NCBI RefSeq assembly: GCF_037975245.1
Contig: NC_092561.1
Coordinates: forward strand, 18,952,008-19,016,007
DNA from: Apostichopus japonicus
Lineage: Eukaryota; Echinodermata; Holothuroidea; Aspidochirotida; Stichopodidae
Direction of reading: 5' to 3'
DNA: 64,000 bases
Shown here: piece by piece, positions 34,343-46,039 of the stretch
Numbering within the stretch: position 1 is the stretch's first letter
How the letters are laid out: every line of letters starts with the position of its first letter
Position numbers and translations under genes: made by a program
Notes under the pieces: model-generated
Database searches by the model: none
The model's input: only the letters and a program-made list of their open reading frames with translations
What the model was told of the DNA's origin: nothing

Positions 34343-34704
34343 AAGGGCGTAGGAACTGGGGGGGCTGGGGGGGCGCCAGCCCCCCAGTGAAAAATGTGGA
34401 AGGGCGGAAGTATCATTCCGCCCCCGCTTCGCAAGTCAGAAAACCCCTTTTTCATTTCCAAATGAGAAAAAAAGTCTCATTTGGAGCACCAAATTGCATC
34501 TAAGGCCTGGTGAAAATACAAAATTAAGTTTACAAAATGGAGTGTGTGTTGAAGTGTGCTATATTGCACCAAATTGCATCTGAGGCTACCTGGAAATGCA
34601 AAAAATCCAAAGGGGAGGGGGACACCCCCTCCCCTGAGACCCCTCCCCCAGGCCGGCCATCAGTCTCCAGCCCCCCACTCAAAAGTACCTTCCTACGCCA
34701 CTGC
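34343..34704 (+). repeat. Dispersed repeat C, copy 2
   Basis: It begins AAGGGCGTAGGAACTGGGGG and ends CTTCCTACGCCACTG. The internal GGCGGAAGTATCATTCCGCC and the double CACCAAATTGCATCT are kept. Confidence 0.75.
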
Positions 34705-34782
34705 CAAAAATAACCTTTTTTAAACGTGAAATGACTTCACGTTGTGGTATATTGTAGAAAAAAATGTTTTATACCCATATTC

Positions 34783-34935
34783 AGTTTGGGGGGCAGAAAC
34801 TTTTGTGCCCGAAAGATCCCGTGACACTATCTAAGCGGAGTGCCACCATCGGTTGGTGCGTAGCGTACAAGGAATTTTTGGCCAAAAATGCCTCTCAGAT
34901 TGCCGGAAATGGCCCTTCTGAGCCCTTGCAAATTG
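34783..34935 (-). repeat. Dispersed repeat D, copy 4 (inverted)
   Basis: Read in reverse it gives GGAAATGGC... order with CACCATCGGTTGGTGCGTAG (plus strand) matching the CTACGC...CCAACCGATGGTG of copy 1. It lies just right of repeat C copy 2. Confidence 0.55.
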
Positions 34936-35509
34936 CATTTAAATATTCTTTATTTTATAATCTCACCTTTTAGAAATTTACACTTCCCCAAAAATTTGGT
35001 AAATTAGAAGAAGAAAATATGGTAACATCACTTTGAAGGGGAAAAAAGGACAGTATCATTTTTAAGCTCCTATTTAGTTACCGTATTTATTATTTTAACA
35101 CAGTACTCAGCTGCTTCAAGAAAAAACATACATTGTTCAACGACACGTAGGCGGGATAATGTCGCTGTGTCGGGTGAGACTGCAACTTGTCTCACAATAA
35201 AGTATAAAAAATAACAAAGATTACAACAAACCTGTACTTCTAGGCTTGTAGGCACTCCCTCCCCCCCCCCCCCCACCATCCATGAACAAGAAAACGGTGC
35301 TTACATACACTCATGTCGGGGATGTCCAGGTATACAGTTGACTAGTTAGACACATTTTTGAAAGTGAAAAAAGCGTGTTATCCCAGATGAGCTGTGCTTA
35401 CGGTGGTATTACACGGAAATATTCGGGCAACATTATGCTGAATAAAGACATCATTAGGCCTATTTTAATATTAATGTCACAAAACAAATAACATAAAACG
35501 CTCTCCACA

Positions 35510-35695
35510 GAATTGTCGGGCAAAAAATTTGAAAAAGTTTCGGGCAAGCTACTGCATATTTATATACACATATATATATGTTTATTCTCCTAGGCTGCCC
35601 GAATTTTTCAGCACTTTTGCCCGACTTTCTTGTCCTCTGGAAAAAAATGGGGGGGGGGGGGCAGTCTGTCCTCCTGCCGCCTCGTACGCCTATGT
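35510..35695 (+). repeat. Dispersed repeat E, second copy
   Basis: It carries TGCCCGAATTTTTCAGC, GAAAAAAATGG and a G run, then CTGCCGCCTCGTACGCCTAT, as at 4600-4705. The region left of the shared block differs. Confidence 0.5.
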
Positions 35696-36329
35696 TTATA
35701 CCAGAATATGCACTCGTTGGTTTGACTGGTGACTTAAGACGGCAATGTCACAGATAAAATCGGAGCTAAAATTTAGGTTCTCACCTCACTATTTCTCGCA
35801 AGTAACGTTCATTTCTTCGTCGTCAACCGTACCACAGCAGCTTAGGTTCCTCATAACTCGGATATTCTCGGGTAAAGGAATGTTTTACGTCACATATGAA
35901 GAAAGTAAACGGTTCTAATATTTATGAATATGCATAATTCCGACAGTTTCCTTATGTGGTGTCGATTGGATTCGCGCAACTCAGTTCGCAATCCGGAAGA
36001 GAGTAGTTTTCACTACTTCCGGTAAGACTTCTCGTGGCTCATAATTGCGCAATAACGGGTTTTTCTTGAGGTCAGATCTCCGACTATACAGTATGTATAC
36101 GTAAAAGCATGAAGCTACACGTGTTAGCCCTTACGGTATGTGTACGTAACAGCATGGAGCTCTATGGTAAAGGTAACGGAAACTGTCGTGTAATATGACG
36201 AGGTTGTACCAGTCGGAAATCTGTTGATGTGACCTTAGTAGTATAGTATGCCTTTTTCACACCTTTTTGGGAGGTGGAAGTGGAATGAGGGGGATAAGTT
36301 GGGGGTTCCGTCGTGAATGATATTATTCC

Positions 36330-36674
36330 AGTGGCATAGGAAGGTACTTTTGAGTGGGGGGGGGGGGGGGGCTGAAGACTGGTGGCCCGCCTGGGGCAAG
36401 GGATCTTTTTTTTGAATATCTAGGTGACCTCAGATGCAATTTTGTGCAATATAGCACACTTCAACCCACCCACTCCATTTTGTATATAATTTTGTATTTT
36501 CACCTGGCCTTAGATGCAATTTGATGCTCCAAATGAGATTTCTTTCTCATTTAGAAATAAAAAGGGGTTTTCTGATTTGCGAAGCGGGGGTGGGGGGGGG
36601 CGGAATGATACTTCCGCCCTCCATATTTTTTCACTGGCGCCTCCCAGCCCCCGGCGGTTCCTACGCCCTTGTAT
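36330..36674 (-). repeat. Dispersed repeat C, copy 3 (inverted)
   Basis: On the plus strand it starts CAGTGGCATAGGAAGGTACT and ends CGGTTCCTACGCCCTTG. The GGCGGAATGATACTTCCGCC palindrome is inverted as expected. It includes a G run of about 16 near 36356. Confidence 0.75.
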
Positions 36675-38829
36675 TATTCGGTGATTACGTCACTATAAGA
36701 GGTGCGTACAATGTAATACCCATTTATATATTTTTAATATCATTTTAGTTTTTCCTTCATATTCATCACCTCTAATTGTTTGTAATTTTTTTCACACATT
36801 GTTTTTCCTATTTAAGTAAAAATCTTTTGAAAACCCTGGTAGAAATTCCAGTAGGACCCAGTTAAAAAATCAACTAGATTCTACTACAGTTGGAAGTCTG
36901 ACCCCGTGACCTCGAAGAATGATCAACGATCACGCATATCATTAAATTTGAATTTGCCCGCATTTAACGTAAAGTCGGTCCTACGTTTCACTCACAGAAT
37001 TTACAGACATTGATAGTTTACAACTTACCGGAACCTCACAGAATGGATTAAAAGTAATTCCAATGTATGGTAGGGCAAAGATACCCGAGAAAAAATCAAC
37101 GAAAACCTATGAAACAACGATTGCAATCCAACTTCGTCCTCACACATGTATTCCTAACTGACACAAAATAGGTCAAAACGAACCAACGAAAGAGAGTTAC
37201 AGCAAAAAAGTTCTCCCATTTGTGGATCTTGTACTCTCCTACATGATGCTGTAAAGTTTCGGTGAAATGGTTGTCTAAGACGGCCAGTCACAAAACGATT
37301 ACCTCGACTGGGCGATTTTGTTGCTGTCGCCGCCATTTTGAAATTAGGTAGACTTTCGCCAAGCCGTTTTCATGCTATGGGCTACTACCGACAAGACTTC
37401 ATTCAAATCGTTTTCAATGTAGTGGAACCCATTCCTTTAGTGTACGGTCTATTAGGCATGTTAGGTTTTGTGGCGTGAAATTAAGTAATTTAAGTTGTGC
37501 TAAGGTTTGGAAGAAATTTTGTCCCAAATTCTAATATATGATTAGGTAAAATGTGAAATTACTGAGAGCTGTGTATGGGAGGGGTAAGAGAGACAAAATG
37601 GGGGAGGGGGCAAGGGAGATGGTGTTTCCTTTCTAGCTAAATTAATGGTGGTAACTATTAAGGTAACACAAATTTTCCTGAGCCTGTTGTCAAAACTGAA
37701 GGGGTCATACCACATGTCGAATATACAAAGGTAACATGGCCTAGGCCAAACCTTATTTCTAGTTGCTTTCTAAGGAACTTCCAACAATTCCGAATGATTT
37801 ATACCTACAATACCAAATGATTTATACTTACCCACTTACCATAATTCCACAGTAGCCCTTACTCAGTGAGATTCTGCAAAGCTGGGTACTCATCTGTTGC
37901 TTATATTCATCAATAAATATCAGTTAACAGTTTTCCAGTCATTACCAATCCTTGTTTGGTTCATGTATCACACTACATAACCGCTTGCCAATATTGAAGT
38001 TAAGTACTGTGGCTTGGGTAGGGGTGTGTTGTTTAGGGGAGGGGTGTGGTGTTTTTAGGGGTTTTGGGGAGGGAATGTGGTGCTTAGCGGATTTGGGGAA
38101 GGGTTTGGAGTTTCCCAGCTTTGGGATGGGTGTGGTGTTCACCAGCTTTGGGAAGAGTTAGGGTATTTTGGAGGGATGAGGTGGTTTTGCCACATATGGG
38201 GACTTTAATTAAAAGCGGACTTTCAGTACACAGGACGTGTTTGGATACATTACGTTCTATGGATACTCTGACCAAATATTTTGAGTAGGGCTGTTTTCTT
38301 TTTCTTTTGCACATGCATAGTAGAACATAAGTCAACAGTGGAAATAGAGTTGCCTGGTCTTTTATTGATTTTATAACTGTAACAATAAGGCACTTTAAGC
38401 AACAGAAAAAAGAAAACAAAAAACATTTGTGTGACACTCTCCATGAAAGAACATGTTTTAATGTCCTGTGAAAATATGGGCATGAAATATAAATTACTTC
38501 GATCACTTCAAAGTGAAATACTTTGTTCAAATGGAAGGAATAGCTTAACAAAATTTGAATACTTCTTGAAATGGAACACACTTCATACTGTGAAGACTTC
38601 ATACAATAATATTGTCTGAAAAAAATCACACACAATGTCAAGTGCATTATGACTGGAAGGGGTATTTCAAGGTGGCATAGTGAAGGAATGACATAGCAAA
38701 AATAGTTCAGGTGGCAGGATGGATAGTTTTGTAACTTTGAAATGGTGAGATATACCTGTGACATATAGCATAAGATTAAAATTAAAAGACAAATATATAA
38801 AAGTAAAAGGTAAGAGTAGAAAGTAAATA
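36675..38829. other. Gene-poor stretch
   Basis: No exon was recognised. CTACAGTTGGAAGTCTGACC at about 36883-36902 is the inverse of GGTCAGACTTCCAACTGTAC at about 41574-41593. A degenerate tandem array of GGGGAGGGGTGTGGTGTTT-like units lies at about 38020-38170 and accounts for Pro-rich minus-strand frames. Confidence 0.4.
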
Positions 38830-39316
38830 AATAAGTCCAAACTTGACATATAACTTTAACAACCTGGTCTTCTTCAGAAATAGGAGCACCAATAGCAGCC
38901 CAACGATCCATACTTCCTTTCATATAATTCAAATTATTTCCAACTGACTTGCCCTCTGCCATTTCAGTTCTGAGGTACTTTTTCTTGAGCTGAATTTTGT
39001 TGGTTAGAGAATCCTTTTCGAACAGAGTACGCAAGGCATCCTAAGCATCACTAGGTTTCTCACTTGTTGTAATTAATTCCAGCTGACTAGATGCTATTGC
39101 AAGCACAATGGTGAAAAATGCCAGTTGTTTCTTTTTCAAGTTTGCACTCTTCTACTTCTCACATACAGTAACCCCCAACTTTCCTGAGCCATCCTCATAG
39201 CCCACAAGCCTTTTGCAAGAAACAAATGTCTCATCTGGAAATTCCATGTCAGCCAGTTCGAGCCATCCATTTTGTTAATTTTCCACGTCATATCTTCTGT
39301 TGTTCCAGCCATATTG
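38830..39316 (-). pseudogene. Decayed Ty1/copia-type Gag fragment
   Basis: Minus-strand pieces read MAGTTEDMTWKINKMDGSNW then LTWNFQMRHLFLAKGLWAM, the usual start of a copia Gag. In another stretch come KYLRTEMAEGKSVGNNLNYM and WAAIGAPISEEDQVV, the usual UBN2-type core. Between them the frame is broken by stops and shifts, and after DQVV it runs into unrelated sequence. No protease, integrase, RT or paired LTRs were recognised, so this is a short fossil. Confidence 0.65.
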
Positions 39317-41599
39317 GTCAGTTGTCACGACTAAATTAACCAATTTAAGTACCGACAATTCCCAAGAAATGGTTCCAAAATCAGCACATAAATTCCAAAC
39401 AACAATCTATTCTACACAGTTAACTTCCAGTGTATGTGTCTGGGCCAATAACCTGTTCGAGTTAGCTAGAGAATGGGCATGAGACTGCTGAGTATATTAC
39501 AGCCTGTTGCTGCACACAACTTGTTCTTTCTATAAGAGTATAACAGAAACTGAGGAAAAATGTAAATTACACATATATAGAAAACAAAATTGCTTAAAGG
39601 TAGCACACTAATAATACAACCTGATTAAACAAACAATAGTTTGGAGCAGAGTTGTAACAACAGGCACTTAACTGATCCACAGGCTGCATTCCTTCTTACT
39701 ACGGGTACATATAAGAGAGCTAGGAACTTAAAGATATATAGTATTAAATAGAATGTGAGACTACATTTATTAACAGATTTCTATAAATAAACTCTTATAT
39801 GAAGACTTCAGATATGAGGATAATAAACATGAGGATGTAATAAACTCTGGAAGCTCTCTGGGCTAATACTTAATACCAGTGGAACTGCATTTTGCAATGT
39901 TAGACATTATACATAACAAAACAAATCTAATAGTGAATGAAACTTTTCTTCTTTTTGGGAATAACTTTTTTTTGGTCATATATACATGGGAAAGCACCTT
40001 AGAGAAATCTGTGTGTGACACACACACACATAGGGAAGACTGTACGTGAATGACTAAGTACTTCTACTACTGTACCTATCATAGAAAACAACATAACAAT
40101 AAAAAGATCGTAAACTCTCGTTAACAGCAAAACATGTTGTCACAAAATGATCCCTGATATTGTTTTAAGTCACCTGGAATTATAAGTAGCTATGTACAAC
40201 TACATGGCTCTATGAGGTGCAATTGTTCTCAAGTACCAGCAGTAGGTCTAACTGTAATAGCAATAAGTATAAAGTGTAAGCAGTATAAAGCAAGCTACTT
40301 TTATTTCTGTGTTACGTATCTTGCTCTACATATTAAGCATAGGGAATTGGGCCTAGACTTAAGTCATGGATCTAATACCGGTCTTGAACACTTGTAACAA
40401 AGTGACATTGAAATGGATCCCGATCCCAGGATGGAGGAAATTTTCACCCAGTCCAGCTTTAATAAAACTCATAATAAGCCATGATCTTAAATTATACATA
40501 GTACAAAGGCAGTCTACTAATACTACTAATAATTTTTGTAAAATAATAATAATACTAAATTGTATCTTATGCAGTCCAAATCTTTTCAAGAACAGGCCCC
40601 TTAGAATTATTACACAAGGACAAGAAGGCGTAGGCTAAGAACTAAAGGTTATAAGCCTTAGTCCATTATTAAAATTGGACTAAACTATGCAGGTATTCTA
40701 GTATTACTAAAACTAGGCTAGGGCCTACCTGTAGTAAAAACTTGTCGTAGTATATTACAGTACTTTAGTAAATACAAAAGTACTAGGCCTATAGGCTAGC
40801 CTAGGCTTGTACTAGGGGCCTAGTACAGTAATATTACTGTCCGCTATGCCCTCGAATTTTTAAATTTTAACTATTTAGTAGCCATAAGTAGTACCGTGAC
40901 TTATCAACTCCCTGATTTTTCCATATTAACGCAAAAAAATGAAGGGAATCTATGCCGAATAGAAAGATTACGAAAAATACGAGACGTTGCAAATCTAGCA
41001 CTAGCTACATCATAGTCGACATATAGCGCTAGGCTGCACGTTATAGGATACGGTGCTTTCGTGTATATGTGTATTATGTACGTTAGGATACATGTATTAG
41101 GGGCAACCAAAACCACATAGGAGCACCATTTTCGTTGACCAAAAAATCACACTTTTCGGGGGAGTTACAACTTTTCTGAAAAATATGAGTAAGATTCAAG
41201 CTTATTTATTACAAAAATGCTATTTTTACGGTTAAAAGTTGTCTAAGACGCGAAAGTCACATAACGATAGACGTCGACTCGATTTGACTTACCTTTATGT
41301 TTTTGCGTTGGTCGTCGATAAGAAAATGCACTGTTCTATTGGTAAAATCTTCGTTTCTTTCCGGAAATGATCGTACTTGAGTCTCTAAAGTATCCTTTAT
41401 CGAGCTACGATACTCGTAAACCCGAATGACATTGGGATGTTTGCGAATTTTACCGATTACATCCGTACATGGAGGTAGCGAACCGAAGTCCGTAGAACCG
41501 GATTTGCGCGAAACAATTACTTCCGGGTCAAGTAGCTGTGCTCGAAAATTTGCTAGTAACGGTCATATATTGAGGTCAGACTTCCAACTGTACTAGGGC
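39317..41599. other. Gene-poor stretch
   Basis: No exon was recognised. TTGTCTAAGACGCGAAAGTC at about 41237 resembles TTGTCTAAGACGGCCAGTCA at about 37272 in the same orientation, with CGACT...CGATTT following in both. These are a short direct repeat of unknown origin flanking the copia fossil. They are too dissimilar outside this block to call LTRs. Confidence 0.35.
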
Positions 41600-42020
41600 A
41601 GGGCCTACTATGTTTAACTGGTTTTTAACTGTGTTTAACTGTGTTTTACTGGGTTCCAACTGGGCTATGCTGAACATGAGCTAGGTTCAACTGGGTTTGT
41701 TCAGGCCCAACTGAGTTTGAACTATGTTTGAACTGATCCAGTTGGGCTTCAACTAGGTTTCACTGGTTTTGCACTAGCCCAACTGGGTTTGAACTATATA
41801 TGTTGACTGGTAAACTTGCCCTGTGGGGTTGAACTAGGTTTGAACTGGCCCAACTGGGTTTGGACTATTGGCTGGTGAGCTGACCCAGCTGGGGTTTAAC
41901 TAGGTTTCACTGGTTTGCACAAGCCCAGCTGGGTTTGAACTATGTTTACTGGTGAGCTTGCCCTGTTTGGGTTGAACTAGGTTTCACCTGGCCCAAATGG
42001 GTTTGGACTATGTTGACTGC
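41600..42020 (+). repeat. AACTGGGTTTGAACTATGTT minisatellite
   Basis: About 20 degenerate copies of an AACTGGGTTTGAACTATGTT-like unit with spacing near 20, including variants with AACTAGGTTTCACTGG. The same motif in reverse complement makes up 44075-44275. Confidence 0.8.
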
Positions 42021-44074
42021 TTTTATTTTAGGCGTAATTATCAAGAATATTATAATGTAAGTTCGTAAGCAGTAACCGTATCGTAATATATTGAAAGTGC
42101 TAAATTACCCAACTTATGAGGGGTGTAAAATAAATCTCTGTCATATTTATCACAGTTATGATTAAACGATTACATTTTTGTACCGCAATGATTAAAAATA
42201 TGAAATATTTTCTATATAATAAATTTGAAAAAATTATGTCATACTTGTTCGTCGATTTGAACAATTGGTAGGCAAAAGCCATCCTAGTGCAAAATAGTAT
42301 GATCCGACTAAATTTGAACTTTGACATTTGTCCCTTGCGTTAGCGCTAAATTTATAAATTCAGAATCCGCAAACCATATACGCCAACAGAAGATTCGCAG
42401 AATAATCCCATTTGTAACCGATTTTGCCAACAATTTTAAATTATTACCTCGGCTAAGTTCCCTCCTTTGTGATCTTGCAGTATCTTTATATTATTGACAC
42501 ATACTTGTAACATTATAATTGATTGTAAACGTGCTCTTTATCATAAATATTTAAATTGAACAGAAACTTTATATATAGTGACCTAGGACTATAGTAAAGG
42601 CTAGGCCTAACAAACCGGTTTCCTACTAGGTATATACCACATGGTACAATTGCAAACGTTAGACATATCCTAACGTTATAGTTGCCTAGCTTATAGGGGC
42701 CTAACCTAGTTATACTCAAGTTAACATCTATATTTAGTTGCATGATTTTAGGAAAGTTATCGTCAACTAGCAAACATAATATCAATTTTCAAAATTTACG
42801 CAATTGCCTTGATTGTTACTTCAAACATGAAGTGTCCTATTGGCATAATAACATACTTTGCAAAAGTCATTAGCCTAGTGAAATGTACAGCATATATGCT
42901 ACAAATGTGAGGATGCCCTACACTGAACATTATGGACATATGATTCACCTATCAATCTAATTTCAAGTGAGGCTTCATTTGTACAGTGTAAGATGGTCAG
43001 CTATTACATAAAGTTTTGTTTGTACTATAGTTTTACTTGTTTATTAGTGCACTGTGCAGTGCTCACTGTACAGAGGGCTATGCATTTGTACAGTATATTT
43101 GTATGTTGTCTTGTGGCAGCAAAATGGTTGATTAAAAACTCTCTCTCTTCTGGGTTGCTAAGCAACTATCTTGTTTTTCCTGGAAATTAGCCCTCACAGG
43201 AAATGGGGTCTGTGAGTATATATTTTAGGAACAAAGGAGTTTTGTGAGGGTACAGGGAGTTGGCTATGAGTATTTGAGCAAGGCAGTGGTAAAAGAAGAG
43301 AAAGATAGTTTAATGGTTGGATAGTTGGTTTTAAACTTTAATTTACATAGTTCAAGTTACTGTAGACCTTATTATTTTATGGAAGTTGTAATATTCAACT
43401 AACAGTCTGGGACACTTTTTATTATAAAGGATACTATTTACTATAAAGGATATGATTTTACAATAAAGGATATTCCAGGACACCATCACTTATGAAGGAC
43501 ATTATTTTACTACAAAGGATATTGACATTATTTTACTGAAAGGATACCCTGTAATACTATTTCATGTAAATTAAAGGATACTTTTTTGTTGGGATCGGAC
43601 ATTCATAATACCATTTATTGGGTTCAACTATATTGATGTTGTAGAATATCTGATGTCGTGGAAGATCTGAGGTTGTAGAATACTTGAGTCACCAGCAGGC
43701 CAACTCACCAGAACAGACTTTTAAATTAGGTGTATTTCTTTATATTTTGGGGTGCGCACCTCACAACTGTAAGTTGTTTCATTTAATTCTTTGACTGGGC
43801 CCAGATCAGCTGTACATTGTTTGTTATTTATAATTATTTTTTTTTTTATAAAATCCAGTTGAGTTCTCTATTTTTTATGTGTCTTGCTCTGTGTTAGGTC
43901 ATCACACCAAACCCAGAGTTTTCTGATCAAGAACAAACATTTATTTTCAGTGGCTAACACCCTTACATACAGTATAGAGCTACTGTTAAAAATGAAAACT
44001 TCTTATAGTGTGGTGTTTATATAAGTGTAGATAACACCAGTTGAGAATCCCAGTTCAAACTATTTAAAAATATA
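42021..44074. other. Spacer between the inverted minisatellites
   Basis: No coding exon was recognised. A degenerate 20-bp tandem array (TTTACTATAAAGGATAT and variants) occupies about 43405-43580. Confidence 0.4.
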
Positions 44075-44275
44075 AGCAGTAAAACATAGTTCACCCAGTT
44101 TAACCCAGCAAAACATAGTTGACCCAGTTGAACCCAGTAAAACATATGTGACCCAGTAAAACATAGTTGAACCCAGTAAAACAGAGTTGACCCAGTAAAA
44201 CATAGTTGAACCAGTTGGACCCAATAAAACATAGTTGAACCAGTTGGACCCAGTAAAACATAGTTGATCCGGCAA
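44075..44275 (-). repeat. Inverted partner of the AACTGGGTT minisatellite
   Basis: Around ten copies of AAAACATAGTTGAACCCAGT and variants, the reverse complement of the unit at 41600-42020. Cleaner than the left array. Minus-strand frames of the LCFTGS / MFYWVQ type are by-products. Confidence 0.8.
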
Positions 44276-45740
44276 GATTGTGGAACTGCCAACGAATTTT
44301 CTTGGCCTAATTTCTCCGGCAATATTTACGAAATTTCAACATAACCTGCCACCTATGCATTAAATATTGTTTTTTTCTACGCTGTTTTTTTTTCCTGTTG
44401 CCATTATGAGTCATATTTGGTGACGGTGACCGGAAATCTCTTTGAATGCAACCTTACGCGACCGCCGTAATTCTAACGTAATGATATGCAAAATCGGTGA
44501 AAAACATCGAAGGTTACGTGGGCAGATCTCCGCCTCCGTCTTAAAATTATATAAACATAAAGATAGTCAAGTTGCATACGCTTATCAATAATCTTCTCAC
44601 AATTAAATGTTCAAAATACTTACAGAAAATGGGCTTATTGTGGACTTCACTGGTAGCCACTATCCGGAGAACCTCAGTCAACGTGCGCTCTATGTGCTTC
44701 CGATATTACGTGCACGTACTGTACGTGTGAGCTCTTACGGTATGTATACATGAATATAACGGAAACTGTTGTGTTGTATTACGATGAGTTTGATTGGTTG
44801 TACGTCGGGTGTGTTGCGGGTATTTCCAGAGCCGAATATTTAGAAACAACAGTCCATGTGATTGGCTATTTAACAGTCACATCTGCATTATTACTAGGAA
44901 ATCAGTTTTTGGAAGGCCGGGGTGTTTGACAGAACATACGGCGGCCGAATCTATTTTGCAAGAAGAGCCACCAGCGCCGACTATTGAGTAGACTATTGAG
45001 TAGACTACTAACCCACCAGCGTCATTGAGTAGACTATACAAAGTGAATTGTCGTCACAACAACTTATCAATCGAGTCCAAAGTTGTTGGTGTAAATTGTG
45101 ATTTTCAGTACTGAGTGATGGGTAGCCTACAATCACAATGGTGTACTTCTTTCCACCGAAAATGGTTCTTTCGCAATGATTTAGCAAAATAATTCTTCAA
45201 ATGAACACAAAGAGTGTCCAAGAAAGTGTTAACATACATACAGGCTATAGCCATTTGAAAATTACTATGTAACAGCTGCACGTACTGGCGGAGCTGTTGA
45301 GCTTGCCCCATTACTGCCGGTAACACCAAAAGCATGTGTATATTCGGTACAAGAAGAAACCAACGACCCTTTTGCTACATTCGGTTGAGCAACATTTTCA
45401 AAAGACAACAGCTCCTTTACTGTTTACATTACATTTGCTTCTATTGATTCGACGAGTTTAAACATCTTTAATATATTTATGTGAAAATTATCTTTTCCCC
45501 AAATCTGAATTCATCATCTCAAGTAGGCTTAATGCAAAAAATGACTGCTTGAATCATTACACTCAAATATGTTTATACCCACAATTGAAATGCACTTTAT
45601 TACCCATGTTAATTTTTCATCTCATGTATTACATTTCTCAAATCGAGTGAAGCCATGTTGTAATATGAAGAATCATTTGTAACTATATCGTTTAGAGGCT
45701 GGTAAAATGTGAATGTGAAATGACCAAATCTTTCATGCAT
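44276..45740. other. Gene-poor stretch
   Basis: No exon was recognised. CTTACGGTATGT...AACGGAAACTGT at about 44733-44772 resembles 36133-36184 in the same orientation. Confidence 0.3.
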
Positions 45741-45746
45741 GAATAA

Positions 45747-46025
45747 AATGCTGACTCCTACGATATATTTATATACGTTTACATCAAAAGCGTTTGGTTC
45801 TCTCTCAAAGGGAACAAACAATGGAAAGATATTGAGATGTTTATTCATGAAGTCCATAATTCTGTAGACGTGAATTTTGAAGGGGCTTGTAGTTCGTTTG
45901 CTGATTACAGTTCTACCGATAAGGAAGAAACTTGTCTGATTGACATCCAGAACGATCTTAGAGTTATGTTGCTTTCCCATTCCAAGTGTTCCAGTCTAAG
46001 TATCACCAACAATGCCTACAATAAG
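45747..46025 (+). other. Stretch open on both strands, unrecognised
   Basis: On the plus strand a frame without stops runs from 45747 through QWKDIEMFIHEVHNSVDV and STDKEETCLIDIQNDLRVM to a possible donor AATAAG|GTGGGC at about 46026. On the minus strand an overlapping frame of 123 codons (45980-45609) is also open. Neither matches a family I know. No strong acceptor was found. It may be an exon or chance. Confidence 0.15.
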
Positions 46026-46039
46026 GTGGGCATCTTGAC

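Noticed and set aside
37268-41290. LTR pair around the copia Gag fossil
   Set aside because: Only a block of about 50 bases is alike; the flanks do not align and no TG...CA ends or primer-binding site were seen.
44017-44322. Minus-strand frame of 101 codons with repeated CFTGS / FYWVQ
   Set aside because: Translation of the inverted minisatellite.
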